From Salinicola endophyticus (GTDB lineage Bacteria; Pseudomonadota; Gammaproteobacteria; Pseudomonadales; Halomonadaceae): 64,000 nt of DNA. Within the stretch, counting starts at the first letter, position 1, and every line of letters begins with the position of its first letter. The position numbers were made by a program, and so were the translations under genes. Where the stretch lies: NCBI RefSeq assembly GCF_003206575.1, contig NZ_PZJO01000002.1, forward strand, positions 668,080 through 732,079. Reading direction: 5' to 3'. Shown here piece by piece: positions 1-8,040 of the stretch. The notes under the pieces were generated by a model. That model was given only the letters and a program-made list of their open reading frames with translations, had not been told where the DNA came from and did not search any database.

Positions 1-26
1 CAAGGCCGGGGCCCTGGATGAAGGAA

Positions 27-605
27 TTACAGCAGCCAGATACCCAGCCCGATGCCTCCGCCGAGGGTGATCAACAGCCCCAGCAGCATCATCAGGCCGT
101 CACCGGCGGTCAGCCCCAGCGCCATCACCACGATCACCAGCGCCGGCAGCGCGGCCGCGAACGGCAACAACTCCAGCGGCATCATCGACAGCCCCAACAG
201 CATCATCAGCAGCGCCAGCAGGCGCTGGGTCAGCGTGCCCAGCAGCCACGTCAGACGCGGCTGCAGCAGGCGGTCGATGCGCTGGGTCCAGGGTTTGGCA
301 CGTGCGGTAATGCGATGCCAGCGCGCATGGCTGACGCCGCGCTGGGCGAGCCGCCGGGGCAGCCATGGCGAGCGCCGCCCGAATACCAGCTGGATCGCCA
401 TCAGCGCGATGAAGATCCCGCACAGGCTGGGCACCCCCGGCACGCCACCGGTGGGCAGCAGCGCGATCAGCCCGGGAATCAGCACCACCGGGCCGAAGCC
501 GCGGGCGTTGAAGGTTTCGACGATGTCCCCGAGGGTGATGGTGTCATCCTCGACGCGCTCGTCGAGGGTTTCGAAGATAGCGGTGAGCTTCAGCCGCTCC
601 GCCAT
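27..605 (-). CDS. ExoD-family membrane protein
   Basis: This 192-residue protein matches the exopolysaccharide synthesis ExoD family, small inner-membrane proteins linked to polysaccharide production and alkali tolerance in rhizobia. Residues 1-35 are soluble and contain the family-typical stretch TLGDIVETFNARGFG, followed by a hydrophobic segment rich in P and G (LIPGLIALLPTGGVPGVP). Several further hydrophobic segments fill the C-terminal half. The start is well set by GGAGGTG six bases upstream. The biochemical activity of ExoD is not known. The neighbouring TM2 gene lies about 50 bp upstream on the same strand, so the two may be co-transcribed. Family assignment is from sequence pattern; a role in exopolysaccharide is inherited from the family name only. 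Confidence 0.8.
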   Translation of the reverse strand: MAERLKLTAIFETLDERVEDDTITLGDIVETFNARGFGPVVLIPGLIALLPTGGVPGVPSLCGIFIALMAIQLVFGRRSPWLPRRLAQRGVSHARWHRITARAKPWTQRIDRLLQPRLTWLLGTLTQRLLALLMMLLGLSMMPLELLPFAAALPALVIVVMALGLTAGDGLMMLLGLLITLGGGIGLGIWLL

Positions 606-654
606 GCGTCACCTCCCTGTGACGTTGAAAAGATCTGCGGCCGCGGCGACGGAG

Positions 655-1071
655 TCAGAGGCCGCGGCGCGCGTGCTTGAGCGAGATCTGGTCGTTGAGG
701 GTCCAGAAATCGTAGAGCACGCCAAGCAGGAAGAAGCCACCGGTCACCAGATAGAGCAGACCGGTTAGCCACTTGCCCATGTACATGCGGTGGATGCCGA
801 AGACACCCAGAAAGGTGAGCAGGATCCACGCCAGGGTGTAGCTGATCGGGCCCGCACGGAAGCGCAGATCCGCCTGCCGATCCATGGCCGGAATCAGGAA
901 CAGATCGATCAACCAACCGATCCCGAGCAGCCCCAGCGTCAGAAACCATAGGGTACCGGTCACCGGCTTGCCATAATAGAAGCGGTGAGAACCGGTGAAA
1001 CCGAAGATCCACAGCAGGTAGCCGATGACCTTGCTGTGGGTATCGTTGAGTGCGACTTCGCCTCGTGCCAC
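655..1071 (-). CDS. TM2 domain-containing membrane protein
   Basis: A 138-residue integral membrane protein with two copies of a TM2-like unit. Residues about 7-45 carry GYLLWIFGFTGSHRFYYGK and a second unit near residue 85 carries FLGVFGIHRMYMGKWLTG. Both show the family's G-x-H-R-F/M-Y-x-G signature between two hydrophobic helices. The function of TM2 proteins in bacteria is unknown. I chose a GTG start because a strong AGGAG lies eight bases before it; the open frame extends eight codons further to a TTG with no comparable ribosome site. It precedes the ExoD-like gene on the same strand. Confidence 0.8.
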   Translation of the reverse strand: MARGEVALNDTHSKVIGYLLWIFGFTGSHRFYYGKPVTGTLWFLTLGLLGIGWLIDLFLIPAMDRQADLRFRAGPISYTLAWILLTFLGVFGIHRMYMGKWLTGLLYLVTGGFFLLGVLYDFWTLNDQISLKHARRGL

Positions 1072-1600
1072 GGAAACAACTCCTGAACTGTCCAAACACA
1101 GATGACGCGAGCCAGGCCCGCGGTGAGCGATAGCTTACCCGAGGGCCCTGGACTCATGCACCCTGCGTGTGGCTAGAACGCTGGCAAGGTTCAATTGGCG
1201 GCGGGTGACGGACAGTCGATTCCTCTACCCTCCTGCAACCCGTGACATCCAATCGTCATATGCATATGGGCAACTTCTTAAAAAGGGTTAAGAAAACCAT
1301 ACCCGGTGCCGCGATCCCCCCGGAAAAAAGGCGCGGGGAGCCTGTAGACGTGCACGTTTTTTCCATCTATGGTGCTTTAGCGGGGCATGGAAATCACACG
1401 ACCAAAGTCAAGCCGGCAGCGCTTGACGGTCCGGATGACCCCCATGCATCATCCGCTGCGTAGGTTTGCAGGTAGAATGTCGTCAGTTGTCAGTCGCTCG
1501 TCGAACTCCTCTTGCGCATTCCCCCCTAGTCTTACCACGCATTTCGAGCTGCCCGTGGGGGGTGCTCGGCTTCACTACTAGCAAGTTAAGGAAATCGACA
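1072..1600 (+). other. Intergenic region / long leader upstream of the cold-shock gene
   Basis: About 530 bp with no convincing gene. Its right end is probably the leader of the cold-shock gene: a possible -10 hexamer TAGAAT lies at 1473-1478, which would give a leader of roughly 115 bases, long as is usual for cspA-type mRNAs. The ribosome site AAGGAA lies about eight bases before the ATG. No clear -35 partner was found, so the promoter is only a suggestion. The left part is unexplained. Confidence 0.3.
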
Positions 1601-1807
1601 ATGGCAACCGGCACTGTCAAATGGTTTAACGACACCAAAGGCTACGGGTTCATCTCTCCCGATGACGGCGGCGATGACCTGTTCGCGCACTTCTCCGAAA
1701 TTCAGGCAGAAGGCTTCAAAACCCTGCAAGACGGCCAGAAGGTCACCTTCGACGTCACCCAGGGCAAGAAAGGCCTTCAGGCCGCCAACATCAAGGTCAG
1801 CGGCTGA
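1601..1807 (+). CDS. Cold-shock protein, CspA family
   Basis: A 68-residue single cold-shock domain. It begins [15 protein letters not shown], containing the RNP1 motif KGYGFI, and continues to DLFAHFSEI (RNP2-like, aromatic and His residues for nucleic-acid stacking). These are the RNA/ssDNA-binding residues of the family, and the length is the usual 67-70. Members act as RNA chaperones that melt secondary structure during cold or growth transitions. The start is fixed by AAGGAA just upstream. A long untranslated leader precedes it and a strong intrinsic terminator follows within 25 bases, so it is a single-gene transcript. Which paralogue (CspA, CspD, CspE) cannot be told from one sequence. 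Confidence 0.95.
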   Translation: MATGTVKWFNDTKGYGFISPDDGGDDLFAHFSEIQAEGFKTLQDGQKVTFDVTQGKKGLQAANIKVSG

Positions 1808-1827
1808 GTCGCGCCACCCTTGAGAAG

Positions 1828-1856
1828 AAAGCCCACCCGAGCGGTGGGCTTTTTTA
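1828..1856 (+). terminator. Intrinsic terminator of the cold-shock gene
   Basis: Perfect stem GCCCACC/GGTGGGC (1831-1837 with 1843-1849), extended by flanking A/T pairs and followed by TTTTTT. It lies 20 bases after the csp stop codon. Confidence 0.9.
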
Positions 1857-1931
1857 TGCGCGCCGTTTTGATGGGCGCCGCTGTCATCGGCCCTCTTGAG
1901 ATAGGAGCGTCGATTCCGGTGGGGCTATAGA

Positions 1932-1990
1932 GGGGCGTCTGTAAAAGGGGCGTCTATGGTGGGACGTCTATAGATGGATGTTTATAGAAA
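1932..1990 (+). repeat. Four degenerate 14-15 bp tandem units
   Basis: Four consecutive units start GGGGCGTCTGTA, GGGGCGTCTATG, GGGACGTCTATA and GGATGTTTATAG, at 1932, 1947, 1961 and 1976. They decay progressively toward the 3' end. The array lies between the csp terminator and the stop codon of the cytosine deaminase gene, in non-coding DNA. No function is evident; it may be a slippage product. Confidence 0.6.
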
Positions 1991-2013
1991 GACGCCGCCA
2001 GAATCCAGCCGCT

Positions 2014-2454
2014 TCAGCTCTCGCCGATATCCTCGTTCCAGACCTCCGGGTTGGCATCGATGAAACTCGCCATCAGCTCGCGACACGTGGCGTCGTCGAG
2101 CACCTCGACGCTGACACCGCGCTCGCGCAGCAGCGCCTCCTCGCCGAGGAAGGTGCGGTTCTCCCCCACCACCACCCGCGGAATGCCATAGAGCAGGATC
2201 GCCCCGCTGCACATCGCGCAGGGTGACAGTGTGGTGTAGAGCACACTCTCGCGATAGACACTGGCGGGCTGTCGGCCGGCGTTCTCCAGCGCATCCATTT
2301 CGCCGTGCAGCACGGCGCTGCCGCGCTGCTGACGCTGATTGTGGCCACGACCGATGATTCGGCCGTCGTGCACCAGCACCGAACCGATCGGCACGCCCCC
2401 TTGTTCCAGACCTTGGCGTGCCTGTTCGATGGCCGCCTGCATGAAGCTATCCAC
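2014..2454 (-). CDS. Cytosine deaminase, yeast Fcy1-like
   Basis: This 146-residue zinc deaminase of the CDA superfamily would convert cytosine to uracil (or act on a related nucleobase) in pyrimidine salvage. Zinc ligands are visible as HGEMD (His plus catalytic Glu) and PCAMC (two Cys). The rest follows the yeast cytosine deaminase pattern: TTLSPCAMCSGAIL, YGIPRVVVGEN, and a C-terminus FIDANPEVWNEDIGES that resembles the yeast ending DWFEDIGE. It is therefore unlike both the large amidohydrolase-type CodA of E. coli and the tRNA adenosine deaminase TadA. It lies 48 bp downstream of the lipid-kinase gene on the same strand. The exact substrate is inferred by resemblance; guanine or other nucleobase deamination cannot be excluded. 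Confidence 0.85.
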   Translation of the reverse strand: MDSFMQAAIEQARQGLEQGGVPIGSVLVHDGRIIGRGHNQRQQRGSAVLHGEMDALENAGRQPASVYRESVLYTTLSPCAMCSGAILLYGIPRVVVGENRTFLGEEALLRERGVSVEVLDDATCRELMASFIDANPEVWNEDIGES

Positions 2455-2502
2455 GTCGTGTTCTCCTGACAGCTGTGATAATAACCGCGACCTCGCGTCC
2501 GC

Positions 2503-3426
2503 TCAGCGGGTGTCGCTCAGCAGCGGGCAGCGTGACGGCACCACCAGCGGCAGCGCCTCACTCTCCAGCGAGGCGCGGAAACGGCGGTAGCGGCGCGGCT
2601 CGCCGTCGAGATTGAGCGGAAAGGCGCCGTCGCTATCGAACTCCACCCACGGCACCCGCAGATAGCGCACGAACTGACCGTCGTTGGGCAGGTTTTCCAG
2701 CTCATCGATGATGCGCTTGAGTTCGCCGAGCGAATTGAAATGGCGTACGAACAGCAGCTCCAGCAGGCCATCGTCGATTCGGGCCGAGGGCGCCAGCCGC
2801 TGACCGCCGCCGGCCTGGGCGCCGTTGCCGATCGCCAGCATGAACAACGGTACCCGCGCCTCGCCCTCGGGCCAGCGCAGATGCCCCTCGAACGGCTGGT
2901 AGTTCCACGCCTTGAGCATCCCCATCAGCGAGTAGGCCCCGCCGCCGAGCAGGCGTTTGAGCCCGACCGGGGTCGAGGTGGTGATCTCGGCACCGAAGCC
3001 CCCGGAAGCGACGTTGATGAACGCCTCGTCGTCGAGCATGCCGACATCCACGCGCCGGGTATCGCCGGTCAGCGCCAGCTCGAGCGCGGCCGCCGGGGTC
3101 ATCGGCAGTTCGAGACCGTGGGCGAAGTCGTTGGCGCTGCCCAGCGGCAGGATACCCAGCGCCGGACGCTGCTCGACCGGATGGCGCATCAGCCCGGCGA
3201 CCGTCTCGTTGATCGAGCCATCGCCGCCGCCGGCGATCACCCGGGCGGCGCCCGCCGCTACCGCCTCGTCGACCAGGCGGGTGCCGTCACCGCCCTCCCA
3301 GGTAACGCGCACCGCCAGGTCGTGCCCCCGCTCGCGCAGATGCGTCACCGCGCTGCGAATGTCCGGCTGCTGCGCGGACTTGCCGTTGATTATCAACCAC
3401 GTAGTGCCCTCGCCATGACTGGCCAT
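2503..3426 (-). CDS. yegS: YegS-like lipid kinase (diacylglycerol kinase catalytic domain)
   Basis: A 307-residue protein of the DAGK_cat family. Visible motifs are the nucleotide-binding GGGDGSINE (about residues 66-74), the second conserved block LGILPLGSANDFAHGL, and a C-terminal beta-sandwich containing DDGLLELLFV and NLDGEP. Length and motif spacing match E. coli YegS (299 residues), which phosphorylates phosphatidylglycerol in vitro. It probably phosphorylates a membrane lipid at the cytoplasmic face; the physiological substrate is unknown for the family. The cytosine deaminase follows 48 bp downstream, so they may share a transcript, although no functional link is evident. Confidence 0.9.
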   Translation of the reverse strand: MASHGEGTTWLIINGKSAQQPDIRSAVTHLRERGHDLAVRVTWEGGDGTRLVDEAVAAGAARVIAGGGDGSINETVAGLMRHPVEQRPALGILPLGSANDFAHGLELPMTPAAALELALTGDTRRVDVGMLDDEAFINVASGGFGAEITTSTPVGLKRLLGGGAYSLMGMLKAWNYQPFEGHLRWPEGEARVPLFMLAIGNGAQAGGGQRLAPSARIDDGLLELLFVRHFNSLGELKRIIDELENLPNDGQFVRYLRVPWVEFDSDGAFPLNLDGEPRRYRRFRASLESEALPLVVPSRCPLLSDTR

Positions 3427-3601
3427 ACCGATCGAATCCTTTCCTTGGGGCCGACGCTTGCGCCGCGCCTTGATCTTCCGCTGTCACTGGGATGCAGTCT
3501 AGGCCTTGTCCGCAAAACTGCCTTCGCTCGTCGACTTTTCGTACAAAGTCTAGCAGCCCGCCGCCCCGGCGGCGGCTCGCCTCGGATGCGCTCGGCCGCC
3601 T

Positions 3602-4768
3602 TCAGCCCCAGCGCCGCGCCAGGCCCCACAGCAACAGCCCACCACCGGTGCACAGCGCGGTGAGCGTGAACTGGGGTGCCAGCGGCGTCATCAAGGCCAG
3701 GGTGGCGACGATGGCACCGCCGCCCAGCTGGATCGCCCCGAGCAGCGCAGCAGCGGTGCCGGCGCGCTCGGGAAACGGCTCCAGCGCCAGGCTGGCAGCA
3801 GAACCCAGTATCATCGAGAAGCCCACCGAGAGTAGCGCCACCGGTGCCATGAAAGTGGCCACCGAGAGCGGCACGCCCAGGTAGAGCGCGGAGACCAGCA
3901 CGCCCCCGCCAACCACCACCACCAGTCCGCGTTTTACCGTGGCCCGACGCCCCCAGCGATGCATCAGGCGTGGCACGAAAAAGAATGCCAGGGTGCTCAC
4001 CAGCGCGTTGGCGCCGAACCAGAGACTGAACACCCACTCGGGCTGCCCCAGCCGATCCATCACGATCACCGGGGCGGCCGAAACATAGACCAGTATCGCC
4101 GCCATCATCGTGCTCACCACCAGCGCATAATAGAGGAAGCGCGGGTGCCCCAGCACCGGACGATAACGTGACCAGCGGTAGAGCCGGCGCTCGATGGGCG
4201 TATCGGCCGGCCGCGTCTCGCCGAAGCGCCACCAGGCACCGAGACAGAGCAGCGCGGCAAAGGCCATCATGAAAGCGAAGTTGCTGCGCCAGCCGAAAGC
4301 CACGGTGAGCGCGCCACCGATCACCGGGGCGAGCGAGGGTACCAGCGTCAGCGAGCCATTGAGATAGCTGTAGAGCTTGGCCCCGGTCTCCGGCGGATAG
4401 CTGTCGCGCACCGCGGCGAAAGCCACCGTGACCGTGGCGCAGGCGCCCAGCCCCTGCAATACGCGGGCGGCATAGAGCCACTCCAGGGTTGCGGCACTCA
4501 GCCCCATCAGCGCCCCGGCGAAGTAGGTCAGGGAACCGCCGAGCAGCACCGGCCGGCGGCCGAAGCGGTCGGCCAGCGGTCCTACCAGTACCTGCCCGAC
4601 ACCCGCGCTGAGCAGGAACAGGGTGATGGTCACCTGGAGCGCCGCGAACGGACGCTCGAACTCGCGCGCCATCGCGGTCAGGGCAGGCAGATAGATATCG
4701 ATGGCCAGGGGCGACAGCATGACTGCGCCCATCAGTACCCAAAACGGCGGACGTCCTCTGCCCTGCAT
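3602..4768 (-). CDS. Bcr/CflA-family multidrug efflux MFS transporter
   Basis: A 388-residue major-facilitator protein with about twelve hydrophobic segments. The N-terminus LSPLAIDIYLPALTAMA is the hallmark of the Bcr/CflA drug:H+ antiporter family (proline and acidic residue in helix 1). Motif A is visible as GPLADRFGRRPVLLGG between helices 2 and 3. It would export hydrophobic compounds or drugs across the inner membrane. The ATG at 4766-4768 is preceded by GAGG six bases upstream. It is flanked by the lipid kinase (175 bp away) and mgtC on the same strand, each with room for its own promoter. Substrate unknown. Confidence 0.9.
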   Translation of the reverse strand: MQGRGRPPFWVLMGAVMLSPLAIDIYLPALTAMAREFERPFAALQVTITLFLLSAGVGQVLVGPLADRFGRRPVLLGGSLTYFAGALMGLSAATLEWLYAARVLQGLGACATVTVAFAAVRDSYPPETGAKLYSYLNGSLTLVPSLAPVIGGALTVAFGWRSNFAFMMAFAALLCLGAWWRFGETRPADTPIERRLYRWSRYRPVLGHPRFLYYALVVSTMMAAILVYVSAAPVIVMDRLGQPEWVFSLWFGANALVSTLAFFFVPRLMHRWGRRATVKRGLVVVVGGGVLVSALYLGVPLSVATFMAPVALLSVGFSMILGSAASLALEPFPERAGTAAALLGAIQLGGGAIVATLALMTPLAPQFTLTALCTGGGLLLWGLARRWG

Positions 4769-4876
4769 CGCAACCTCGTCATCCCGGCAAGAGCGCCCAC
4801 TCTAGCGACTGGCACGAGGATGACAAGCATTCTCGTCACCGCCGGACAGCGACAGGGTGGACGCCATGCACGGCGG

Positions 4877-5575
4877 TCAGCCATCGCCGGCAGGTGTCAG
4901 CTGGAACTCGCGCAACGCCGACAGCCCGCGCAGATGCGCGGCCAGTGGCCCCAGGTGGCCCCGATGGTGAGTGCGCAGCAGCAGGCGATACTCGAACTGG
5001 GCGCCATCGTCACGGGTGCGGTAGCTCAGGCTCTCGACATGCAGGCCGTAACCCTGGACCAGCGCCAGGATGTCACCCTCACCGGGCACCTCGGCGCTGG
5101 CGTAGCGCAGCGTGCAGCGGGCATAGAGCCTGCCGGGCAGACGCGCCTCGACCCGACGAAACAGCGACAGCGTCAGCAGCGTGATCAATGTGGCGGCAAT
5201 CCCCGGGAACAGAAAACCGATGCCGTAGAGAATACCCAGCGCCGAGGTCATCCAGATCGAGGCGGCGGTGGTCAGCCCGCGCACGGTCAACCCCTCCTTG
5301 AAAATCACCCCCGCGCCGAGAAAGCCGATCCCGGTCATGATGCCCTGGGCCATGCGCGTAGGGTCGGTGCGCACGGTGGCCTCGGGCACCGCGTCCCCCA
5401 GCCACTGCCACTGATAGACCGTCACCATCATCAGCAGCGCCGAGGCCACGCACACCAGGGCATGCGTGCGAAACCCCGCCGGGCGGCCATGGAAGGTGCG
5501 CTCCAGGCCGATCAGGCTACCCGCCAGCCAGGCCATACCCAGATGGGTCAGAATGGTCAGGGTTGCTGCCGACAT
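4877..5575 (-). CDS. MgtC/SapB-family membrane protein
   Basis: This 232-residue protein has an N-terminal membrane domain (about residues 1-140, roughly five helices). Conserved MgtC/SapB blocks are visible: GSLIGLERTFHGRPAGFRTHALV, IMTGIGFLGAGVIFKEG and GLTTAASIWMTSALGI (each longer than the core motif). The C-terminal soluble domain has an ACT-like pattern of alternating strands. MgtC proteins support growth at low Mg2+ and inhibit the F1Fo ATP synthase in some pathogens; YhiD-like homologues link to acid tolerance. Here the role is undetermined. A plausible sigma70 promoter lies about 30-60 bases upstream, and AGGAG ten bases before the ATG supports the start. Confidence 0.88.
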   Translation of the reverse strand: MSAATLTILTHLGMAWLAGSLIGLERTFHGRPAGFRTHALVCVASALLMMVTVYQWQWLGDAVPEATVRTDPTRMAQGIMTGIGFLGAGVIFKEGLTVRGLTTAASIWMTSALGILYGIGFLFPGIAATLITLLTLSLFRRVEARLPGRLYARCTLRYASAEVPGEGDILALVQGYGLHVESLSYRTRDDGAQFEYRLLLRTHHRGHLGPLAAHLRGLSALREFQLTPAGDG

Positions 5576-5603
5576 TCGTGCCTATCTCCTTGTCGCATTT
5601 ACC

Positions 5604-5632
5604 GCTATCGTTTCAGCATCAGATACAGTCAA
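5604..5632 (-). promoter_or_regulatory. Candidate sigma70 promoter of the mgtC-like gene
   Basis: Reading the minus strand, TTGACT (5627-5632) is separated by 17 bases from GATAGC (5604-5609). The -35 matches consensus at five of six positions, the -10 at only three of six. Position and spacing suit the mgtC-like gene starting at 5575. The weak -10 keeps confidence low. Confidence 0.4.
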
Positions 5633-5716
5633 GCATAACCGCTGCCGCGGCCATCGCCAGATCACCGGCGGCGGCTAGGCCGTGCGGCACCGCCCATCGC
5701 TCGGAAGGATCCGACC

Positions 5717-6565
5717 TTGAACAAACGTCACGACTTGACCCCGCCCAGCCGCGTCCGCAATGAAGAGGAGGAGCACGACCTGCAGCTCGATGGCGAGAAC
5801 CTCCCCTCGCGCGCCGCCGCGGTACACGAGAAGATCCGCGAAGAGGGCGAGAAGGAGCTCAACCGCACCGTCTCGGCGCTGGCGTGGTCGGCGGTGGCCG
5901 CCGGCCTCTCGATGAGCTTTTCGATGCTCGCCAAGGGACTGCTGCGAGCCCACCTGCCGGATACCGACGTCGGCTTCCTGGTCGAGTCGTTCGGCTACAC
6001 CATCGGCTTTCTGGTGGTGATCATGGCACGCCAGCAGCTGTTCACCGAGAACACCGTCACCGCGGTACTGCCGGTGATGAGCCAGCCGCGCGTGAGCAAG
6101 TTCCTGTGTCTGCTGCGACTGTGGGGCGTGGTGCTGATCGGCAACCTGGTCGGGGTGGCGATCTCGGCCTGGGCGATCCTCGCCTTGCCGATCTTCTCCG
6201 CCGAGACGCATCAGGCGTTCCTCACCCTGGGCGAGCACATCCTGGAGAACACCCCGATGCAGATGTTCGCCAAGGGCATCGTCGCCGGCTGGATGATCGC
6301 CACCATGGTGTGGCTGCTGCCCAGCGCCGGCAGCGCCAAGATCTGGGTGATCCTGATCGTGACCTATCTGGTGGCGATCGGCGAGTTCACCCATATCATC
6401 GTCGGCTCCACCGAGGTGATGTATCTGGTCTTCTCCGGCCACGCCAGCTGGTCCGAGTACCTCTTCCACTTTGGCCTGCCGACGCTGCTGGGCAACGTCT
6501 TCGGCGGCACCTTCATCTTCGCGCTGATCAGTCATGCGCAGATCCGCAGCGACGGCGAACGCTAG
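5717..6565 (+). CDS. Formate/nitrite transporter (FNT) family protein, YfdC-like
   Basis: A 282-residue protein with a charged cytoplasmic N-terminus (about 50 residues, including RNEEEEHDLQ) followed by six hydrophobic segments. FNT-family pattern is seen in ARQQLFTENTVTAVLP and in LVAIGEFTHIIVGSTE, the latter with the conserved region after the fifth helix. The long N-terminal extension is typical of the YfdC branch of inner-membrane FNT proteins rather than FocA or NirC. FNT proteins form pentameric channels for small monovalent anions; the YfdC substrate is unknown. The start codon appears to be TTG, supported by AAGGA seven bases upstream and the lack of a nearer ATG. Transcribed divergently from mgtC. 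Confidence 0.85.
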   Translation: MNKRHDLTPPSRVRNEEEEHDLQLDGENLPSRAAAVHEKIREEGEKELNRTVSALAWSAVAAGLSMSFSMLAKGLLRAHLPDTDVGFLVESFGYTIGFLVVIMARQQLFTENTVTAVLPVMSQPRVSKFLCLLRLWGVVLIGNLVGVAISAWAILALPIFSAETHQAFLTLGEHILENTPMQMFAKGIVAGWMIATMVWLLPSAGSAKIWVILIVTYLVAIGEFTHIIVGSTEVMYLVFSGHASWSEYLFHFGLPTLLGNVFGGTFIFALISHAQIRSDGER

Positions 6566-6701
6566 GCGCTGTCAGGCAAGCACTACGCTCGCCTGACGCG
6601 GTTTTCTCCGGCCGCGCTCAAGCCGAGCGCGTGCCCGCCGATACTCTCCGAGAGCCACACACATAAAGACGCCCCGGCGATCGGACAGGAACTCTCTACA
6701 C

Positions 6702-7379
6702 ATGTCATGGAAACCTTGGGTGCTGCTCTGCGGCCTGCCACTGCTGAGCGGCTGCTTCGGCGTCAACACCTCCCAGGCCCCGCTGGCCACCACCTACCCG
6801 GCGACCACCCAGCAGCGCATGCAGGCCGCCTATCACTGGGAGGTGCTGGCGCAGCACGAGGCCAAGGCCATCATGGCCGACCGCAGGCTCGACCGGCGCG
6901 CGCTCTACATCAAGCCCCCCGAGACCGAAACCGCCTTCAGCCGCGGCTTTCGCTCGCTGCTGACCAGCGAGCTGGTGAAACAGGGCGCCACGGTCAGAAC
7001 CTCCGATCTCGGCGCGGCCACCGTCACCTTCGACGTTCAGGTCGTGGCGCACCAGGATCGCCAGCCGATCCGCCCACCCCAGGGCGCACTGACCGCGCTG
7101 GCGGCAGGCATCGCGGTGGCGACGATTCCGTTCAACCACTGGCGTGAGCCGGCGCTGGCACTGATCCCGGCTGCCGGGCTGGTCGACCTGTTCAGCGGCA
7201 GCTGGACCTCGGAGAGCGACGAGGAGGTGATCATCACGGTTCAGGCCGACGAGTATCAGACCCTGCTCTACTCCTCCTCCAATCTCTACTACATCAACCC
7301 CGGCGATAGCGGCCAGTACGGCCGTGCGCCGGCCGCCTCCACCGAACGGGGCCAGCTCAAGGTATCGTCGCAATGGTAA
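6702..7379 (+). CDS. Lipoprotein of unknown function (first of a FlgO-like pair)
   Basis: This 225-residue protein begins with a lipoprotein signal peptide ending in the lipobox LLSGC (Cys about residue 18), so it is predicted to be lipid-anchored, probably at the outer membrane. The mature part contains TTYPATTQQRMQAAYHWE near the start and a hydrophobic stretch GIAVATIPFNHW about two-thirds along. I do not recognise the family. The gene is followed immediately by a FlgO-domain lipoprotein, whose preferred start is 24 bases downstream and whose earliest possible ATG overlaps this stop codon. The two are therefore almost certainly co-translated and probably act together at the cell envelope. 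Confidence 0.75.
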   Translation: MSWKPWVLLCGLPLLSGCFGVNTSQAPLATTYPATTQQRMQAAYHWEVLAQHEAKAIMADRRLDRRALYIKPPETETAFSRGFRSLLTSELVKQGATVRTSDLGAATVTFDVQVVAHQDRQPIRPPQGALTALAAGIAVATIPFNHWREPALALIPAAGLVDLFSGSWTSESDEEVIITVQADEYQTLLYSSSNLYYINPGDSGQYGRAPAASTERGQLKVSSQW

Positions 7380-7402
7380 AGCGCAGCAGAGAGAGTTCCG
7401 CC

Positions 7403-7951
7403 ATGTCCGTATCTTCCTGCGCTCGGCTTGTGCTGCTCATGCTGCTGCTGGCCGCACTGGCAGGCTGCTCGATGCTCGACCCCAACGGCCGTCCACATCA
7501 GCCGACCACCCTGGAGCGGGTCGACGCGGCGGCCAAGGCGCTGATCGAGAATAGCCGGGGGCGGCTCGATGACACTGCCCCGCTGGTCGCCACCACTTTC
7601 GTCGATGTCGACCACCTCGGCCAATCCTCGACCCTGGGTCGCACCCTGAGCGAGATGTTCGTCTCGCGGCTGGTCGAATCGGGCCAGAAGGTGATCGAGG
7701 TCAAGCTGCGCAACAGCCTCTACATCGAAGAGAACACCGGCGAGCTGATCCTGTCGCGCAACGTGCAGCGACTGAGTCAGGATTACGACGCCAGCGCGGT
7801 GCTGGTGGGCACCTACGCCCAGGCCCAGGACCGGCTGTTCATCAATGCCCGGGTGGTGCGTATCGCCGATCGCGCCATCCTCGGCGCAACCAGCTTCGAG
7901 CTGCCGCTCAACAACGATCTGCGTACGCTGCTGCCCCCCAGCTATCCCTGA
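7403..7951 (+). CDS. FlgO-domain lipoprotein
   Basis: A 182-residue lipoprotein with signal peptide and lipobox LAGC. The mature domain matches the FlgO family: TTFVDVDHLGQSSTLGRTL, followed by SEMFVSRLVESGQKVIEVK and a late DYDASAVLVGTYA. FlgO in Vibrio is an outer-membrane lipoprotein needed for flagellar stability and motility, but FlgO-like domains also occur away from flagellar genes, as here. I prefer the ATG at 7403, which has AGAGAG upstream; an in-frame ATG at 7373 overlaps the preceding stop. It lies in an operon with the preceding lipoprotein and ends before a convergent hairpin shared with leuA. Confidence 0.8.
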   Translation: MSVSSCARLVLLMLLLAALAGCSMLDPNGRPHQPTTLERVDAAAKALIENSRGRLDDTAPLVATTFVDVDHLGQSSTLGRTLSEMFVSRLVESGQKVIEVKLRNSLYIEENTGELILSRNVQRLSQDYDASAVLVGTYAQAQDRLFINARVVRIADRAILGATSFELPLNNDLRTLLPPSYP

Positions 7952-7982
7952 ATCAGGCCGATAGCACCAGGATGGCAAACGC

Positions 7983-8010
7983 AGAAGGGCGCCCCTGGGG
8001 GCGCCCTTCT
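7983..8010. terminator. Hairpin between convergent lipoprotein operon and leuA
   Basis: A perfect 13-bp GC-rich inverted repeat (AGAAGGGCGCCCC / GGGGCGCCCTTCT) with a one-base centre, placed between two convergent genes. Neither side has a strong U tract, but position and stability suggest a bidirectional terminator. Confidence 0.65.
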
Positions 8011-8040
8011 CGTCTTGCGTCGCGGATGTCGGCCTCGAAT

